44,259 nt of DNA from Lysobacterales bacterium (GCA_029935455.1 JAOZKI010000013.1:1-44259); one strand, 5' to 3'. Shown: positions 15,571 through 24,961, counted from the first letter of the stretch. The notes: generated by a model not told the origin, from the letters alone. Numbers and translations: made by a program.

Positions 15571-16488
15571 GTGAGTGAAACCACCGATCAGAAGCCACCC
15601 GAGCGAGTGGTACTGGGCATGAGCGCAGCGCTTGCAGCCTTCTTTCTCTTCACGCTGATGAACGTCTTTGCCAAGCTTTTGGCGGAACGCCACTCAGTGA
15701 TCGAAATCGCTTTTTATCGCAATCTGATCGCGCTCCTGCCGTTTCTTGTCATGCTCGGTGTCTTTGGCAAACGGCAGATCACCGTGATCCAAGCGCAACC
15801 GTTCCTGGTGATACTGCGGGCTGTGCTCGGGGCCGTCAGCCTGATGATAACCTTCGCCGCCTTTTCCCTCATGCCCATGGCGGACACGACAGTGCTGCTT
15901 TTCACCTCATCACTGTTCATTCCGCTACTGGGCATGCTGATTCTGAAAGAGTCCGTGGGGCCCTGGCGCTGGAGCGCCGTACTGATCGGCTTTGCAGGTG
16001 TCGCCATCATGGCGCAACCGGGTGGCCAGGTGGTGCCCCTGGGCATAGGTCTGGCCCTGGGCGCAGCCTTGTTGCATGCGACCTTGCAAATCGTCCTGCG
16101 CTATCTGGGACGCTACGAGCGACCCGAAACGATTACTTTCTATTTCTTTTTAATCGGTACCCTGGTCAGCGCTTTGCCTCTGCCCTGGCTGGCCGTCATG
16201 CCAAGCCGTGAAGAGATTCCCTGGTTGCTGGGTGTCGGCTTGTCTGGCGCTGGTGCCCAGTGGTGCCTGACCGTCGCCTTCCGCCATGCGCAGGCCTCTA
16301 TCGTTACCGTGTTCAATTACAGCGGCATCGTGTGGGCGACCCTGTTTGGCTGGCTGATCTGGGGCGAGTTCCCCATGCCGGTGGTGATTATTGGCGCCAC
16401 CATCGTGGTGCTATGCAACGCGGTGGTGATCTGGCGCGAAGCGCGCCAGCGACGCATAACAGGCGCGCGGGTGCGCGCCAGACTGTGA
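15571..16488 (+). CDS. EamA/DMT-superfamily transporter
   Basis: A 305-residue protein with ten predicted membrane segments in two EamA repeats (about 13-150 and 160-295). It includes the DMT-typical FYRNLIALLPF near the start and GFAGVAIMAQPGG at the end of repeat one. Such proteins usually export metabolites or import them by exchange; the substrate cannot be read from sequence. A GTG start at 15571 is preferred, since an earlier TTG would put 11 residues inside the upstream gene's end. It ends 22 bp from the convergent BON-LysM gene. Confidence 0.88.
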   Translation: MSETTDQKPPERVVLGMSAALAAFFLFTLMNVFAKLLAERHSVIEIAFYRNLIALLPFLVMLGVFGKRQITVIQAQPFLVILRAVLGAVSLMITFAAFSLMPMADTTVLLFTSSLFIPLLGMLILKESVGPWRWSAVLIGFAGVAIMAQPGGQVVPLGIGLALGAALLHATLQIVLRYLGRYERPETITFYFFLIGTLVSALPLPWLAVMPSREEIPWLLGVGLSGAGAQWCLTVAFRHAQASIVTVFNYSGIVWATLFGWLIWGEFPMPVVIIGATIVVLCNAVVIWREARQRRITGARVRARL

Positions 16489-16510
16489 CTGACTGACCGC
16501 CGCCGGACGG

Positions 16511-17041
16511 CTAGGGCAGCTTCAACTCCTGACCAGGCTGAATGCGGTCCGGATCGCTGAGCAAATCCCGATTGGCCTCAAAAATATCCATATATTTGCT
16601 GCCCTCACCGTAGTGCGCCTTGGCAATGTTCCAGAGCGTATCACCGGCCTGCACCGTGTAGGTTTCCGGTTCAGCACCATCGGGAGCGGCAGGCTCCGTC
16701 GCCTCTGGTGCCGGGGCCTCTGCCGCCTCAGCAACGGGTTCTTCAACGGCAGGCTCCGGCTCAACCGGGGGCGGTTCCGGCGCGGCGGGTGCGCCGATTT
16801 GCACTTGGTTATCCACCGCTGCGACCTGACTAATGCCGCCCACCAGCTCTGCAACCCGCGCGCTTGTGGCCTCGTCCGGCACGTATCCGCTGATGGTGAC
16901 CGTGCCGTCACCGGCGAAAGAAAAATCCAGATTCGCAGGGTCAATGCCCGCCTCGCGCAGCACCATGCTCGGCCCCTTAATGCTCTCGCCAGCGTTATCA
17001 CCACCACCGAGTACGCTCTTCATCTTGTCGAACAGTCCCAT
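16511..17041 (-). CDS. BON-LysM protein (YgaU/Kbp-like)
   Basis: A 176-residue soluble protein beginning MGLFDKMKSVLGGG, as in YgaU/Kbp. A BON domain lies at about 25-85 (DGTVTISGYVPDEATSARV, VAAVDNQVQ) and a LysM domain at about 126-176 (YTVQAGDTLWNIAKAHYG, then IQPGQELKLP). E. coli Kbp is a cytoplasmic potassium-binding protein. Here the linker is about 35 residues longer and consists mostly of Pro, Glu and Ala, which is unusual for the family. There is no signal peptide. It is a single gene, divergent from uup. Confidence 0.9.
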   Translation of the reverse strand: MGLFDKMKSVLGGGDNAGESIKGPSMVLREAGIDPANLDFSFAGDGTVTISGYVPDEATSARVAELVGGISQVAAVDNQVQIGAPAAPEPPPVEPEPAVEEPVAEAAEAPAPEATEPAAPDGAEPETYTVQAGDTLWNIAKAHYGEGSKYMDIFEANRDLLSDPDRIQPGQELKLP

Positions 17042-17188
17042 AGCCTTCTCCTTTTTTGTCTCGCCCCCAGCTTAGGTGGAAATCATGTGTACGGCCAGCA
17101 TGACCCTGTCCCGGTGACCGCCTCCCAGACTCCTGCCAAGGCTCTGGCTCTAGTATGATCCGCGATCTATCCTCGCAATCACTGACTC

Positions 17189-19093
17189 ATGCCTCTGCTA
17201 CGACTGGACCAATGCGCGCTTCATTACGGCACCCTGGCACTGCTGGATGATGTGGATTTCGAACTTAAGCGCGGCGAAAAAGTCGGGCTGCTCGGTCGCA
17301 ACGGTGCCGGCAAAACCACCTTTTTGAATGTTTTGGCCGGGAAGATAGAGCCGGACTCGGGAGAGCGCTGGCTACGCCCGGGCACACGTCTTGCCTGGCT
17401 ACGGCAGGCCCTGCCGGAAGCCAATGATGAAACGGTCTACGACGTGGTCGCTGCCGGATTACCGGAAGCCGGCGCGCTACTCGCGCGCTACCATCATCTG
17501 CTCCACGACGCCGAAGACAGTGGACAAACACCGGATCTGGACGCGCTGGCGAAGGTGCAGGAACAGCTGGAGGCGGTTGACGGCTGGACCCTGCAAACCC
17601 GGGTAGAAACCACGCTCAGCCAGCTGGGTCTGGACGGCGACGCAAAAATGGCTTCCCTGTCCGGCGGCTGGCGCCGACGCGTCGCGCTGGCGCACGCGCT
17701 GGTCAGCGAACCGGATATCCTGCTGCTGGACGAACCTACCAACCATCTGGATATCCCCGCCATTGAATGGCTGGAAGAGCAACTGGCCCGCTTTCAGGGC
17801 GCCCTGGTGCTCATCACCCACGACCGACGCTTCTTACAGAATGTCGCCCAAATCATGGCTGAACTCGACCGTGGCCGGCTTACCGTATGGCAGGGTCGGG
17901 GCGGCTATCAGGGCTTTTTGCGCCACCGGGAGGAACAGCTGGCGGCAGAAGAAAAAGCCCATGCCCTGTTCGATAAGAAGCTGGCACAGGAAGAGCAGTG
18001 GATCCGCCAGGGCATCAAGGCGCGACGTACCCGCAACGAAGGGCGCGTGCGTGCGCTCAAGGCCATGCGCACGGAACGCAGTCAGCGTCGCGAGCGCCAG
18101 GGCAGGGCGGATTTCGGCGTTGAAGACGCCAGCCGTTCCGGCAAGCTGGTGGCGGAGCTGACGCATGTCAGCAAGGCTTTTGACGGACGCAGCATTATCC
18201 GGGACCTGTCAACGCTGATCCGGCGCGGGGACCGCATTGGCATTGTCGGGGCCAACGGCGCAGGCAAATCCACACTGGTCAAGCTCCTGCTGGGCGAGCT
18301 GGAGCCGGACAGCGGTACGGTCAAGCTGGGCACGCGCCTGGAGGTGGCTTATTCAGATCAGCTGCGAGATAAGCTGGATCCGGAAAAAAGCCTTATGGAC
18401 AATGTTTGTGGGGGCAGTGAGTTCGTCGAAATTAACGGCAAACGGCGCCATGCGATCGCCTATCTCAGCGATTTTCTGTTCGCGCCTGACCGTGCGCGAC
18501 AGCCGGTAGGCTCTCTGTCCGGTGGCGAACAGAACCGGGCTGTGCTGGCGCGTCTGTTCAGCAAACCGGCCAATCTACTGGTGCTGGACGAGCCAACCAA
18601 TGATCTGGATATGGAGACGCTGGAGTTGCTGGAGGAAATCCTGCTGGCGTTTCAGGGTACGGTCCTGCTGGTCAGTCATGACCGCGACTTCATGGATAAC
18701 GTGGTGACCAGCCTGATGGTTATGGACGGCCAGGGTGGCGTAGATGAACGGGTTGGTTCCTACTCAGACTGGGAACGCAGCGGTGGCCGCCTGAACAGTT
18801 CAGCGGACACACCCGAGCCAGCATCAGAACCTGCCGCGCCCGCCCACTCGGCAAAGAAGCCCGCGCAAGCAGCAAAACGCTCCTACAAGCTGCAGCGGGA
18901 ACTGGATCAGCTTCCGGCCCGGATCGAAGAACTGGAACAGCAGCTGAAAGAGCTGGAAACACGCATGGCCGAAGCGGGGTTTTTTAACGGTGATGCAGCC
19001 ACGGTTCACCAGACCACCCAACGTCATGAAGCGATACAGGGCGAACTGGAAGCGGCTTTTGCACGTTGGGATGAGCTGGAAGACAGCAGCTAG
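17189..19093 (+). CDS. uup: ABC-F ATPase Uup
   Basis: A 634-residue protein with two ABC domains and no membrane segment. Walker A: GRNGAGKT (36-43) and GANGAGKS (from about 354). Signatures: LSGGWRRRV and LSGGEQNRA. Walker B: ILLLDEPTNHLD and LLVLDEPTNDLD. An arm/linker region with many Arg and Lys (about 245-310) separates the domains. The C-terminal 70 residues form the coiled-coil domain that binds DNA or RNA in Uup. ABC-F proteins act on the ribosome; Uup also affects precise excision of transposons and replication-associated recombination. Full length and typical. A TATGAT box lies about 34 bp upstream without a clear -35. Confidence 0.92.
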   Translation: MPLLRLDQCALHYGTLALLDDVDFELKRGEKVGLLGRNGAGKTTFLNVLAGKIEPDSGERWLRPGTRLAWLRQALPEANDETVYDVVAAGLPEAGALLARYHHLLHDAEDSGQTPDLDALAKVQEQLEAVDGWTLQTRVETTLSQLGLDGDAKMASLSGGWRRRVALAHALVSEPDILLLDEPTNHLDIPAIEWLEEQLARFQGALVLITHDRRFLQNVAQIMAELDRGRLTVWQGRGGYQGFLRHREEQLAAEEKAHALFDKKLAQEEQWIRQGIKARRTRNEGRVRALKAMRTERSQRRERQGRADFGVEDASRSGKLVAELTHVSKAFDGRSIIRDLSTLIRRGDRIGIVGANGAGKSTLVKLLLGELEPDSGTVKLGTRLEVAYSDQLRDKLDPEKSLMDNVCGGSEFVEINGKRRHAIAYLSDFLFAPDRARQPVGSLSGGEQNRAVLARLFSKPANLLVLDEPTNDLDMETLELLEEILLAFQGTVLLVSHDRDFMDNVVTSLMVMDGQGGVDERVGSYSDWERSGGRLNSSADTPEPASEPAAPAHSAKKPAQAAKRSYKLQRELDQLPARIEELEQQLKELETRMAEAGFFNGDAATVHQTTQRHEAIQGELEAAFARWDELEDSS

Positions 19094-19193
19094 ACCACCT
19101 GCCACGGACCGCATGGCTGGTTGATATCAGTCCATCAAGGACGCGTTTCGTTCACTGACAAAACCGCGCCTGCCCGAATAAATGCCAGCAAAA

Positions 19194-19222
19194 CAGGCAA
19201 GAACCGCTGACACGGCTATACT
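19194..19222 (+). promoter_or_regulatory. possible promoter of the DUF2780 gene
   Basis: TATACT at 19217-19222 with CAGGCA 17 bp upstream (19194-19199). The -10 box is perfect, the -35 weak. The start codon follows at 19259, and TCAAGGAG is the ribosome binding site. Confidence 0.35.
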
Positions 19223-19258
19223 GGAGGACTCTGAATTTTTTCATCAAGGAGCATCACC

Positions 19259-19729
19259 ATGCGTCAACGGTTTTCTGATTTGACCCGACTTGCCATGCTG
19301 GGCATGGCATTGCTGCTGGCGCTACCGGCAACGGCCAACGCGGATGCCAGCGGATTGCTGTCCAGTCTCACCAGTCAGCTGGGCGTTTCTGAGGAACAGG
19401 CCAGCGGTGGCGTTGGCGCCATCTTTGACTACGCCAAGAACAATCTCAGCGCCGATGACTTCGCGACCGTCGCCAGCGGCATTCCCGGCATGGATGGCCT
19501 GTTGTCCAAAGCACCGGAAGTCGCAGCAGATAGCGGCCTCATGGGCGCCGCTACCAGCATGCTGGGCGACAGCGGCGGTACGCTGGGCGGCATCGCCAGC
19601 CTCGCGGGCAGTTTCGAAGCACTGGGGCTGGATGCGGATATGGTGAGCCAGTTCCTGCCGGTGGTCTATGACTACGTGGGCGGCGCATCGGGCGCGGACG
19701 CCATGGGCCTGCTCAAAGGACTGTTTTAG
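19259..19729 (+). CDS. DUF2780 secreted protein
   Basis: A 156-residue protein with a signal peptide (about 1-29, ATANA). The mature part matches DUF2780: SGLLSSLTSQLGVSEEQASGGVGAIF, later GLDADMVSQFLPVVYDYV, ending MGLLKGLF. The fold is all-helical and glycine-rich; the function is unknown in the literature I know. AAGGAG precedes the ATG. The next gene on the same strand, 93 bp on, encodes a YidB-like protein with the same kind of short helical LG-rich repeats, so the pair may be functionally linked. Only this one carries an export signal. Confidence 0.85.
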   Translation: MRQRFSDLTRLAMLGMALLLALPATANADASGLLSSLTSQLGVSEEQASGGVGAIFDYAKNNLSADDFATVASGIPGMDGLLSKAPEVAADSGLMGAATSMLGDSGGTLGGIASLAGSFEALGLDADMVSQFLPVVYDYVGGASGADAMGLLKGLF

Positions 19730-19822
19730 GCGCATGCCGGCAATCACCGGCGTGCACCACCGCAAGCTGTTCAATTTTTTCGGGCCCGCACGTCGCTGGC
19801 CCACTTAACTCGGGGGAATATC

Positions 19823-20239
19823 ATGGATCCACTACAACTCGGCGCCCAACTACTGGGTGACAAACTTGGTCTGAAGCTCGAACCGTCTACGGTGCAATCT
19901 GCACTCAGCTCATTGATGGGCGACGGCAAGGGCGGGATCGACCTGCAGGGGCTGGTGAGTCAGTTCAGCGCCAGCGGTGGCCTGGGCGATCTGGTTCAGT
20001 CCTGGCTCGGTGATGGCGGCAACCTGCCCATCTCGGCCGATCAGATCAGCGGCCTGTTCGGGCAGGACAAGATGAATGCCTTTGCCGGTGCCCTCGGCAC
20101 CGACGCCGGTCAGGCTGCGGGCGGTTTGGCCGACATGCTGCCGCAGTTGCTCGACCAATCCAGCAGTGGCGGCAGCCTGCTTGATATGGCAGGCGGCGCA
20201 GAAGGACTCATGGGCATGGCCAAGTCCTTCCTGCGCTAA
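19823..20239 (+). CDS. YidB/DUF937-like protein
   Basis: A 138-residue soluble protein without signal peptide. It has the YidB/DUF937 pattern: LVSQFSASGGLGDLVQSWLGDGGNLPISADQI, where a helix pair is followed by S-W-L-G-x-G-x-N-x-P-I and an SG-LFGQ helix. Residues 95-138 are low in complexity, with Gly, Ala, Leu and Ser. The function of the family is not established. It is co-directional with the DUF2780 gene and followed by a strong bidirectional terminator. GGGGAATATC before the ATG provides a ribosome binding site. Confidence 0.75.
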   Translation: MDPLQLGAQLLGDKLGLKLEPSTVQSALSSLMGDGKGGIDLQGLVSQFSASGGLGDLVQSWLGDGGNLPISADQISGLFGQDKMNAFAGALGTDAGQAAGGLADMLPQLLDQSSSGGSLLDMAGGAEGLMGMAKSFLR

Positions 20240-20282
20240 GCACGCTGCAGGAAAGCCAGGCACCCACAAGGCGCCTGCAAGT

Positions 20283-20314
20283 AAAAAGCCCCGGCATTGA
20301 CACCGGGGCTTTTT
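20283..20314. terminator. bidirectional intrinsic terminator
   Basis: A 12-bp perfect stem AAAAAGCCCCGG/CCGGGGCTTTTT (20283-20294 with 20303-20314) has an 8-nt loop. T-runs on both strands make it a terminator for the YidB-like gene and for the convergent SGNH hydrolase gene. Confidence 0.93.
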
Positions 20315-20335
20315 CGTTCCTAACAGCAAAGCCTG

Positions 20336-22330
20336 TTAGCGGTCCGGGTCCCGCATGCTAACCGCGTCAAAATCCACTTCGCCCGCTTCGCTGCCGAGCG
20401 TGATGAAGGTTTTCCAGGTGCCCGCTGGCGCTGTAAACACGGCCTGAACCTCGGTCCACTCGGGGCCGATTTCAAAAACCTGATTCTGCGCATTGCCGCG
20501 GCCATAGAGCGGCTGGGCTTCAAAGTCCGCGCCCAGCCGGGCCGTCGCGCTACCGGTAGCGGCCCGGACACGCGCGGTCACCTCATAGCGTTGCCCCGCG
20601 GCCGTCGCACCGGGTTCAAAGTCGCCCGTTGCCTCGGTACCCTGATGCACCGCTTCACCCGCTTCCAGGCGTATATAAAAATCACCTTCATAGGCGCCGG
20701 TCGGGTCTCTGCGACGCTCGACACCATCTTCCGCATAGCGCCAGCCGAACCCGTTGAAGTTGCCGGGCGCAGCGGCTTCGAAGCCGCCGTTGGCCAGGTT
20801 GAAATCCCGACCCCAACCATCGATCGAGTCAACCGATCGCACCAACTCGAAGCCCAGATCCAACGCCGCGATGGCTTCCGCCAGAAAGCGTGCCTGACCC
20901 CCATGCTCAGCCATGGCGCCATGAAACTGCTCCCAAATCCAGGGGTAGCGCACCGCCGACAGGCGACCGCCAATCTCATCCACCACCTCGGTGACATAGT
21001 TGGCCGGCTCATTCAGATCCCAGCCATAGGCGTTGTAGAGAATGATGTGTGGCTGTGCGCCATAAACCTCGCGCAGGCGCGCCACCACCTGCCGATAGCG
21101 CGCCTTGATGGTGTCCACCTGATCACTGCCGGTTACGGCATAAATATCATTGGCACCGGCATTAACAACAATCACCTGGGGATCAAAGCCATCCCGGTAG
21201 TCCGGATCGGGCTGGTTGCGCCGTGGGGCCGTAATAAAATTCAACACGTGATTGTTGCCACCGGCAACCAACTGCGCGCCGCCAAATGCCTGCAGACTAA
21301 ATTCCGCATCCAGCATGCGCGCCACCGTCGCTGGATAGGCAAACCAGGCGCCGCTGTCGCCGGCGTCTTTTTCGTTATACAACGAAGTGCCATCCATATT
21401 GGAGTCGCCGAAAAAAGCGATGCGCCGCGGACTGGGCGCGGGTGCCTGCAGCACCTCACAACCCTGCACTTCAAAGCCATGCAAACGCGTCGCGTTGCTG
21501 TAATAGGTCTCCTTCATCAGCTGCAGCGTGTGCTCCTGCTCCGGCACCAGACCGCTGGCAAGCGTGTAGCGCTGCCGCCCTGGCTGCACTTCCAGCACCT
21601 CATCGACCGGCTCACCATCAATCACCACGCGAAACTGCTCCGCAGCAAAACCCGGATCAAGGTCCACGGTGACCGATTCCCCCCGGAAGCGCAGCAAGAC
21701 CGAAGCCCCCGCCCATGACACGTCCCGCGTCGAAGGATCACCGTCCTGCCAGCGCCCCGTGTAGCGCAGCCTGGAATCGTCGGCGGCAACACTCAGCGTC
21801 GCTGCGCTGCAGGCGGGCAATTCGGCCAGCAAGCTTTCGCAAAGCACCACGTTGTCGGCCAGCACGCGCTGCAATTCCATCTGGCCCCGCGCCCCGGCCT
21901 GCGGCAGGTCATAGTCCACGGTCATGCGCGCACAGTCGGGAAAGGTCAGGTCGATGGTGCCGTAAGGCTGCCGCTGCGGCAGCGGGCTGGCGGCGTCAAA
22001 GCGACCGCCGGCAGCAAGGCTGACCGTCAGCTCGGCCCGGTTACCCCGGTAAGGGCCGATGGCCGTCAACCAGCGCTGCTCCGGCGCGCCCAGAATTGAG
22101 GGTGCCAGCACCGGCTGCCGATCGAAAGTAAACCAGGCCAAGAAAACCTGTTCCAGCTCCGGGAAGACATTGACAAACATGCCCTGGCCCGCGGTTTCCG
22201 GCTGATACCAGGCATCATTGAAACCCGCGTTGAGCGTCAACGGCGCAGCGCCGGCCATGGTGCTGATGCATAAGGTCAAGAGGGCGGCGGACAGGCGTGC
22301 CTTCAAGGCGTTTTCTGGGGCTTGTGACAT
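20336..22330 (-). CDS. secreted three-part SGNH (CE2-like) esterase
   Basis: A 664-residue exported protein. Signal peptide about 1-28. Part 1 (about 33-165) is a domain common in secreted proteobacterial proteins (GFNDAWYQPETAGQGMFV, FLAWFTFD). Part 2 (about 185-490) has a jelly-roll then SGNH core as in CE2 esterases: block I FFGDSNMDG, block III NAGANDIY, and a candidate block V His in MAEHGGQ. Part 3 (about 500-664) is a carbohydrate-binding-like beta-sandwich (LANGGFEA, WTEVQAVFTAPAGT). CE2 enzymes deacetylate polysaccharides, so this is probably a cell-surface or secreted carbohydrate esterase. The block I serine is followed by Asn rather than the usual Leu/Ile. It is a single gene. Confidence 0.82.
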   Translation of the reverse strand: MSQAPENALKARLSAALLTLCISTMAGAAPLTLNAGFNDAWYQPETAGQGMFVNVFPELEQVFLAWFTFDRQPVLAPSILGAPEQRWLTAIGPYRGNRAELTVSLAAGGRFDAASPLPQRQPYGTIDLTFPDCARMTVDYDLPQAGARGQMELQRVLADNVVLCESLLAELPACSAATLSVAADDSRLRYTGRWQDGDPSTRDVSWAGASVLLRFRGESVTVDLDPGFAAEQFRVVIDGEPVDEVLEVQPGRQRYTLASGLVPEQEHTLQLMKETYYSNATRLHGFEVQGCEVLQAPAPSPRRIAFFGDSNMDGTSLYNEKDAGDSGAWFAYPATVARMLDAEFSLQAFGGAQLVAGGNNHVLNFITAPRRNQPDPDYRDGFDPQVIVVNAGANDIYAVTGSDQVDTIKARYRQVVARLREVYGAQPHIILYNAYGWDLNEPANYVTEVVDEIGGRLSAVRYPWIWEQFHGAMAEHGGQARFLAEAIAALDLGFELVRSVDSIDGWGRDFNLANGGFEAAAPGNFNGFGWRYAEDGVERRRDPTGAYEGDFYIRLEAGEAVHQGTEATGDFEPGATAAGQRYEVTARVRAATGSATARLGADFEAQPLYGRGNAQNQVFEIGPEWTEVQAVFTAPAGTWKTFITLGSEAGEVDFDAVSMRDPDR

Positions 22331-22408
22331 GAGCAGGCCGGGTCTATGAGTAAGAAGCAGCCTTTATCTTAACCAGCCCACCGTCCGGAGGGGTTGAGTT
22401 TTCCTACC

Positions 22409-22434
22409 AGCCGGCCACCCCGGGGCAGCCGGCT
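22409..22434. terminator. GC hairpin downstream of the DUF305 gene
   Basis: AGCCGGC (22409-22415) pairs with GCCGGCT (22428-22434) around a GC-rich loop, 13 bp past the stop of the DUF305 gene. There is no U-tract, so it is a weak candidate terminator. Confidence 0.3.
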
Positions 22435-22446
22435 TAAGCCCGCCGG

Positions 22447-24864
22447 CTAGCCGCGCAAACGGTCCGCGATATCTGTGAGCGTGGCCGACAGGGCACCCGC
22501 ATTCGTCAGGCCGGTCGCCAGCTGCTCCAGCTCGCTGGCCAGGGCTGGATTGGTCTCACCCGCAGCCAGTACCGTATCAACCCGGCCCAAGGCCTCGTCC
22601 CAGCTGGCACGAGCCTCGTCGCTCAGTTCGCCCGCGCGACGCAGCTGATCCAGATAGGCCCGTGCCACCACGGGCTCCGCCGGCCAACTGACGGGAAACT
22701 GCTGCTGCGGATTGAACAAACGCCCAACCGCGCCCGGCTGCTGGGCCAGTGCCGCAGCAGCGATCTCATTGGCGCTGAGGTATTCGCTGGGCGTCAGGCG
22801 CAGCACGTCCAGTCCGCGGACGATCTCCGTGCCGTAGATGGCGCCCTCGTAGTAGTAGACCGACCAGAAGCCGCCAACCACCAGCTCGTCATCAAACAGT
22901 GGCCCCCGGTCAAAGTAGGCAATCTCCACCGGATTGGCGGAATCGGTAAAGTCCATCACGCTGATGCCGCCCTGATACCAGGCCTGAACGAAAATATCGC
23001 GCCCGGGTACCGGCACGATGGAGCCGTTATGAGCCACACAGTTCTCGGTCTCCAACTGCGGCGCCGGCATCTTGTAGTGGCTGCGGAACTCAAGCTTGCC
23101 ATCGACGATGTCATAGATCGCGTTGGCACCCCAGTTCAGCGGATCCCAGGCCCGGCATCGGGGTCGGGAACCGCCACCCCACTCATCGGTAAACAGGACC
23201 TTGGTGCCATCGTTATTGAAGGTGGCAGAGTGCCAGTAGGCAAAGCCCGTATCGGTCACCACGTCGATGCGTTTCGGTTCGCGCGGATTGGAAATATCAA
23301 AAATAATGCCGTTGCCCGAACAGGCGCCGGCCGCAATATCGCCGGATGGAAATACCGTAATGTCGTGGCACTGGTCCGTAACGTAGGTCTCTTGCGTGTC
23401 GTCACCATGGTCACCGCCGCGCCACAGGCCGGCCAGGGCGCCGGTATCATCGTCCGCAAAGACCGCCGGGCTGTCTACGATGCGCGCGGCGGACGGGTTA
23501 TCCACGGGGATTTCGATCACGTCAATACGGAACAAAGCCGTGCGATCGTCACCGGGCACTTCGTCAAAGCAGCTGGCCAGTTCTTCATTCTCACGCACGA
23601 TGGAGGTGCCCGAATTGAATACCACAATCTTGCCGTCCGCATCAGGCCCAGATACCACTGAGTGGGTATGGGAGCCCCGGCAGGTTTGCACGGCACCTAC
23701 CTGCATCGGGTTTTTCAGATCCGAAATATCGAAGATTCGCAGCCCACGAAAACGCTCCGGGCTGACATCTTCACTGACGCCTTCGAGGCCACAGTCCAGA
23801 CGCCCGCGGGTCTGTTCCACGGACATGATCAGCAGATCGCCAACAATGGACACGTCCCCCTGGCCGCCCGGACAAACAATGGAGGCCATGAGCTCAGGCA
23901 TGCCGTCCTGAAGCTGGTAGACGTTGAAACCATGGTAGCTACCGGCTACCAGCACATCATCGCGGAACGCCATATCCGTATTGGAAAAGCTGAGCATGGG
24001 GTAGCGGCGATCAGAGTTGTCGCCCAGCAGTCTTGGCGTCTCATCCATCGCGCCCCCCTTGGTATCTGCATCGTCTTCCAGAGGCAGATTGCCGCGCTCG
24101 CCCGGGTTGTCCGGATCAAAAAACCCAGCCGGCTTGGGCAGAGCGGCCAGCAGTTCCATATTCATCAGGGCCTGTTCCGCGTCCCGGAGTCCGGAACGCA
24201 GATTGGCCCGGGGATCATCAGAAAGCGCCACCAGCAGGGCATTCATGCGCTCGATCTCGACCGCCTGATCGTTCTGTACGTCCGAGGTGAAATCAAACAG
24301 GGTGGCGTCAAAGGCCGCGCCCGGCTGCTCCAGCAGCTCCTCTGCCATGGTCAGCGCACCGTCATGGTGTGGAATCATCAGCTGCAAAAACAGACGGTCA
24401 AAGGCTGTGCTGCGCGCAGCTTCGAGCGCTTCCATTTGCGCCGGCGTGGCCATGCCGGCCATGTCATGATGCGCGTGCATGGCGTGGTGTGCCGTCGGGT
24501 CCGGCACCGGTTCGCCGCGCTGACGTAACCAGTCCTGCATAAAGGCAATTTCGTCAGCCTGGGTGCTGTCGATGCGCCCTGCCAGATCCAGAATCTCCTG
24601 ATTGTTCGTACGCTCGGGCGCCCAACGGGACATGACCAGTGCCTGATGATGGTGCGGAATCATATCGGTCAGAAAGCGCACGTCATCTGCCGTGTAGGCT
24701 GTATCGGCAATCTGCACAGCTTCCTCAGCGACCAGGTTTTTGCTCGGCTCACCGGGCGCACCGGGCTGCACAATGGGGGCCGTCGTTTGGGCCCATGAAG
24801 AAGCAGCCAGCCCCAGCGCCAACGCGCCCGGCAGCACGCTGCGAAGCGTCAAGAAAGAAGCCAT
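22447..24864 (-). CDS. exported DUF305 + LVIVD beta-propeller fusion protein
   Basis: An 805-residue protein. Signal peptide about 1-26. A DUF305 domain at about 55-215 has two metal-binding-like motifs, IPHHHQ (69-74) and IPHHDG (164-169). Between them is a His/Met-rich stretch HHAMHAHHDMAGM (126-138). From about 275 to 700 follow LVIVD-type propeller blades (LRIFDISDLKNPMQVG, GIIFDISNPREPKRID, ISVMDFTDSANPVEIA), and a helical tail. DUF305 proteins are ferritin-like, often linked to copper or silver handling; LVIVD repeats occur on bacterial surfaces. The start at 24864 gives a proper signal peptide, with GGAG 9 nt upstream. It is probably periplasmic or surface-exposed and metal-binding (inference). 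Confidence 0.82.
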   Translation of the reverse strand: MASFLTLRSVLPGALALGLAASSWAQTTAPIVQPGAPGEPSKNLVAEEAVQIADTAYTADDVRFLTDMIPHHHQALVMSRWAPERTNNQEILDLAGRIDSTQADEIAFMQDWLRQRGEPVPDPTAHHAMHAHHDMAGMATPAQMEALEAARSTAFDRLFLQLMIPHHDGALTMAEELLEQPGAAFDATLFDFTSDVQNDQAVEIERMNALLVALSDDPRANLRSGLRDAEQALMNMELLAALPKPAGFFDPDNPGERGNLPLEDDADTKGGAMDETPRLLGDNSDRRYPMLSFSNTDMAFRDDVLVAGSYHGFNVYQLQDGMPELMASIVCPGGQGDVSIVGDLLIMSVEQTRGRLDCGLEGVSEDVSPERFRGLRIFDISDLKNPMQVGAVQTCRGSHTHSVVSGPDADGKIVVFNSGTSIVRENEELASCFDEVPGDDRTALFRIDVIEIPVDNPSAARIVDSPAVFADDDTGALAGLWRGGDHGDDTQETYVTDQCHDITVFPSGDIAAGACSGNGIIFDISNPREPKRIDVVTDTGFAYWHSATFNNDGTKVLFTDEWGGGSRPRCRAWDPLNWGANAIYDIVDGKLEFRSHYKMPAPQLETENCVAHNGSIVPVPGRDIFVQAWYQGGISVMDFTDSANPVEIAYFDRGPLFDDELVVGGFWSVYYYEGAIYGTEIVRGLDVLRLTPSEYLSANEIAAAALAQQPGAVGRLFNPQQQFPVSWPAEPVVARAYLDQLRRAGELSDEARASWDEALGRVDTVLAAGETNPALASELEQLATGLTNAGALSATLTDIADRLRG

Positions 24865-24961
24865 AGTGAAAACTCCGAAGGTCAATGCTATTGATAGCGC
24901 TCTAGCATACACAAGCGCTGGTGATGAATGCACGAGGCGCCATCCCGCGCCATGTAATGGC

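Noticed and set aside
20591-21718. A 375-codon open frame on the plus strand inside the SGNH hydrolase gene.
   Set aside because: It is the mirror of a conserved coding gene in high-GC DNA, has no recognisable domain, and lies wholly antisense to it.
23662-24528. A 288-codon open frame antisense to the DUF305 gene.
   Set aside because: It is fully overlapped by a well-supported gene and shows no domain or ribosome binding site.
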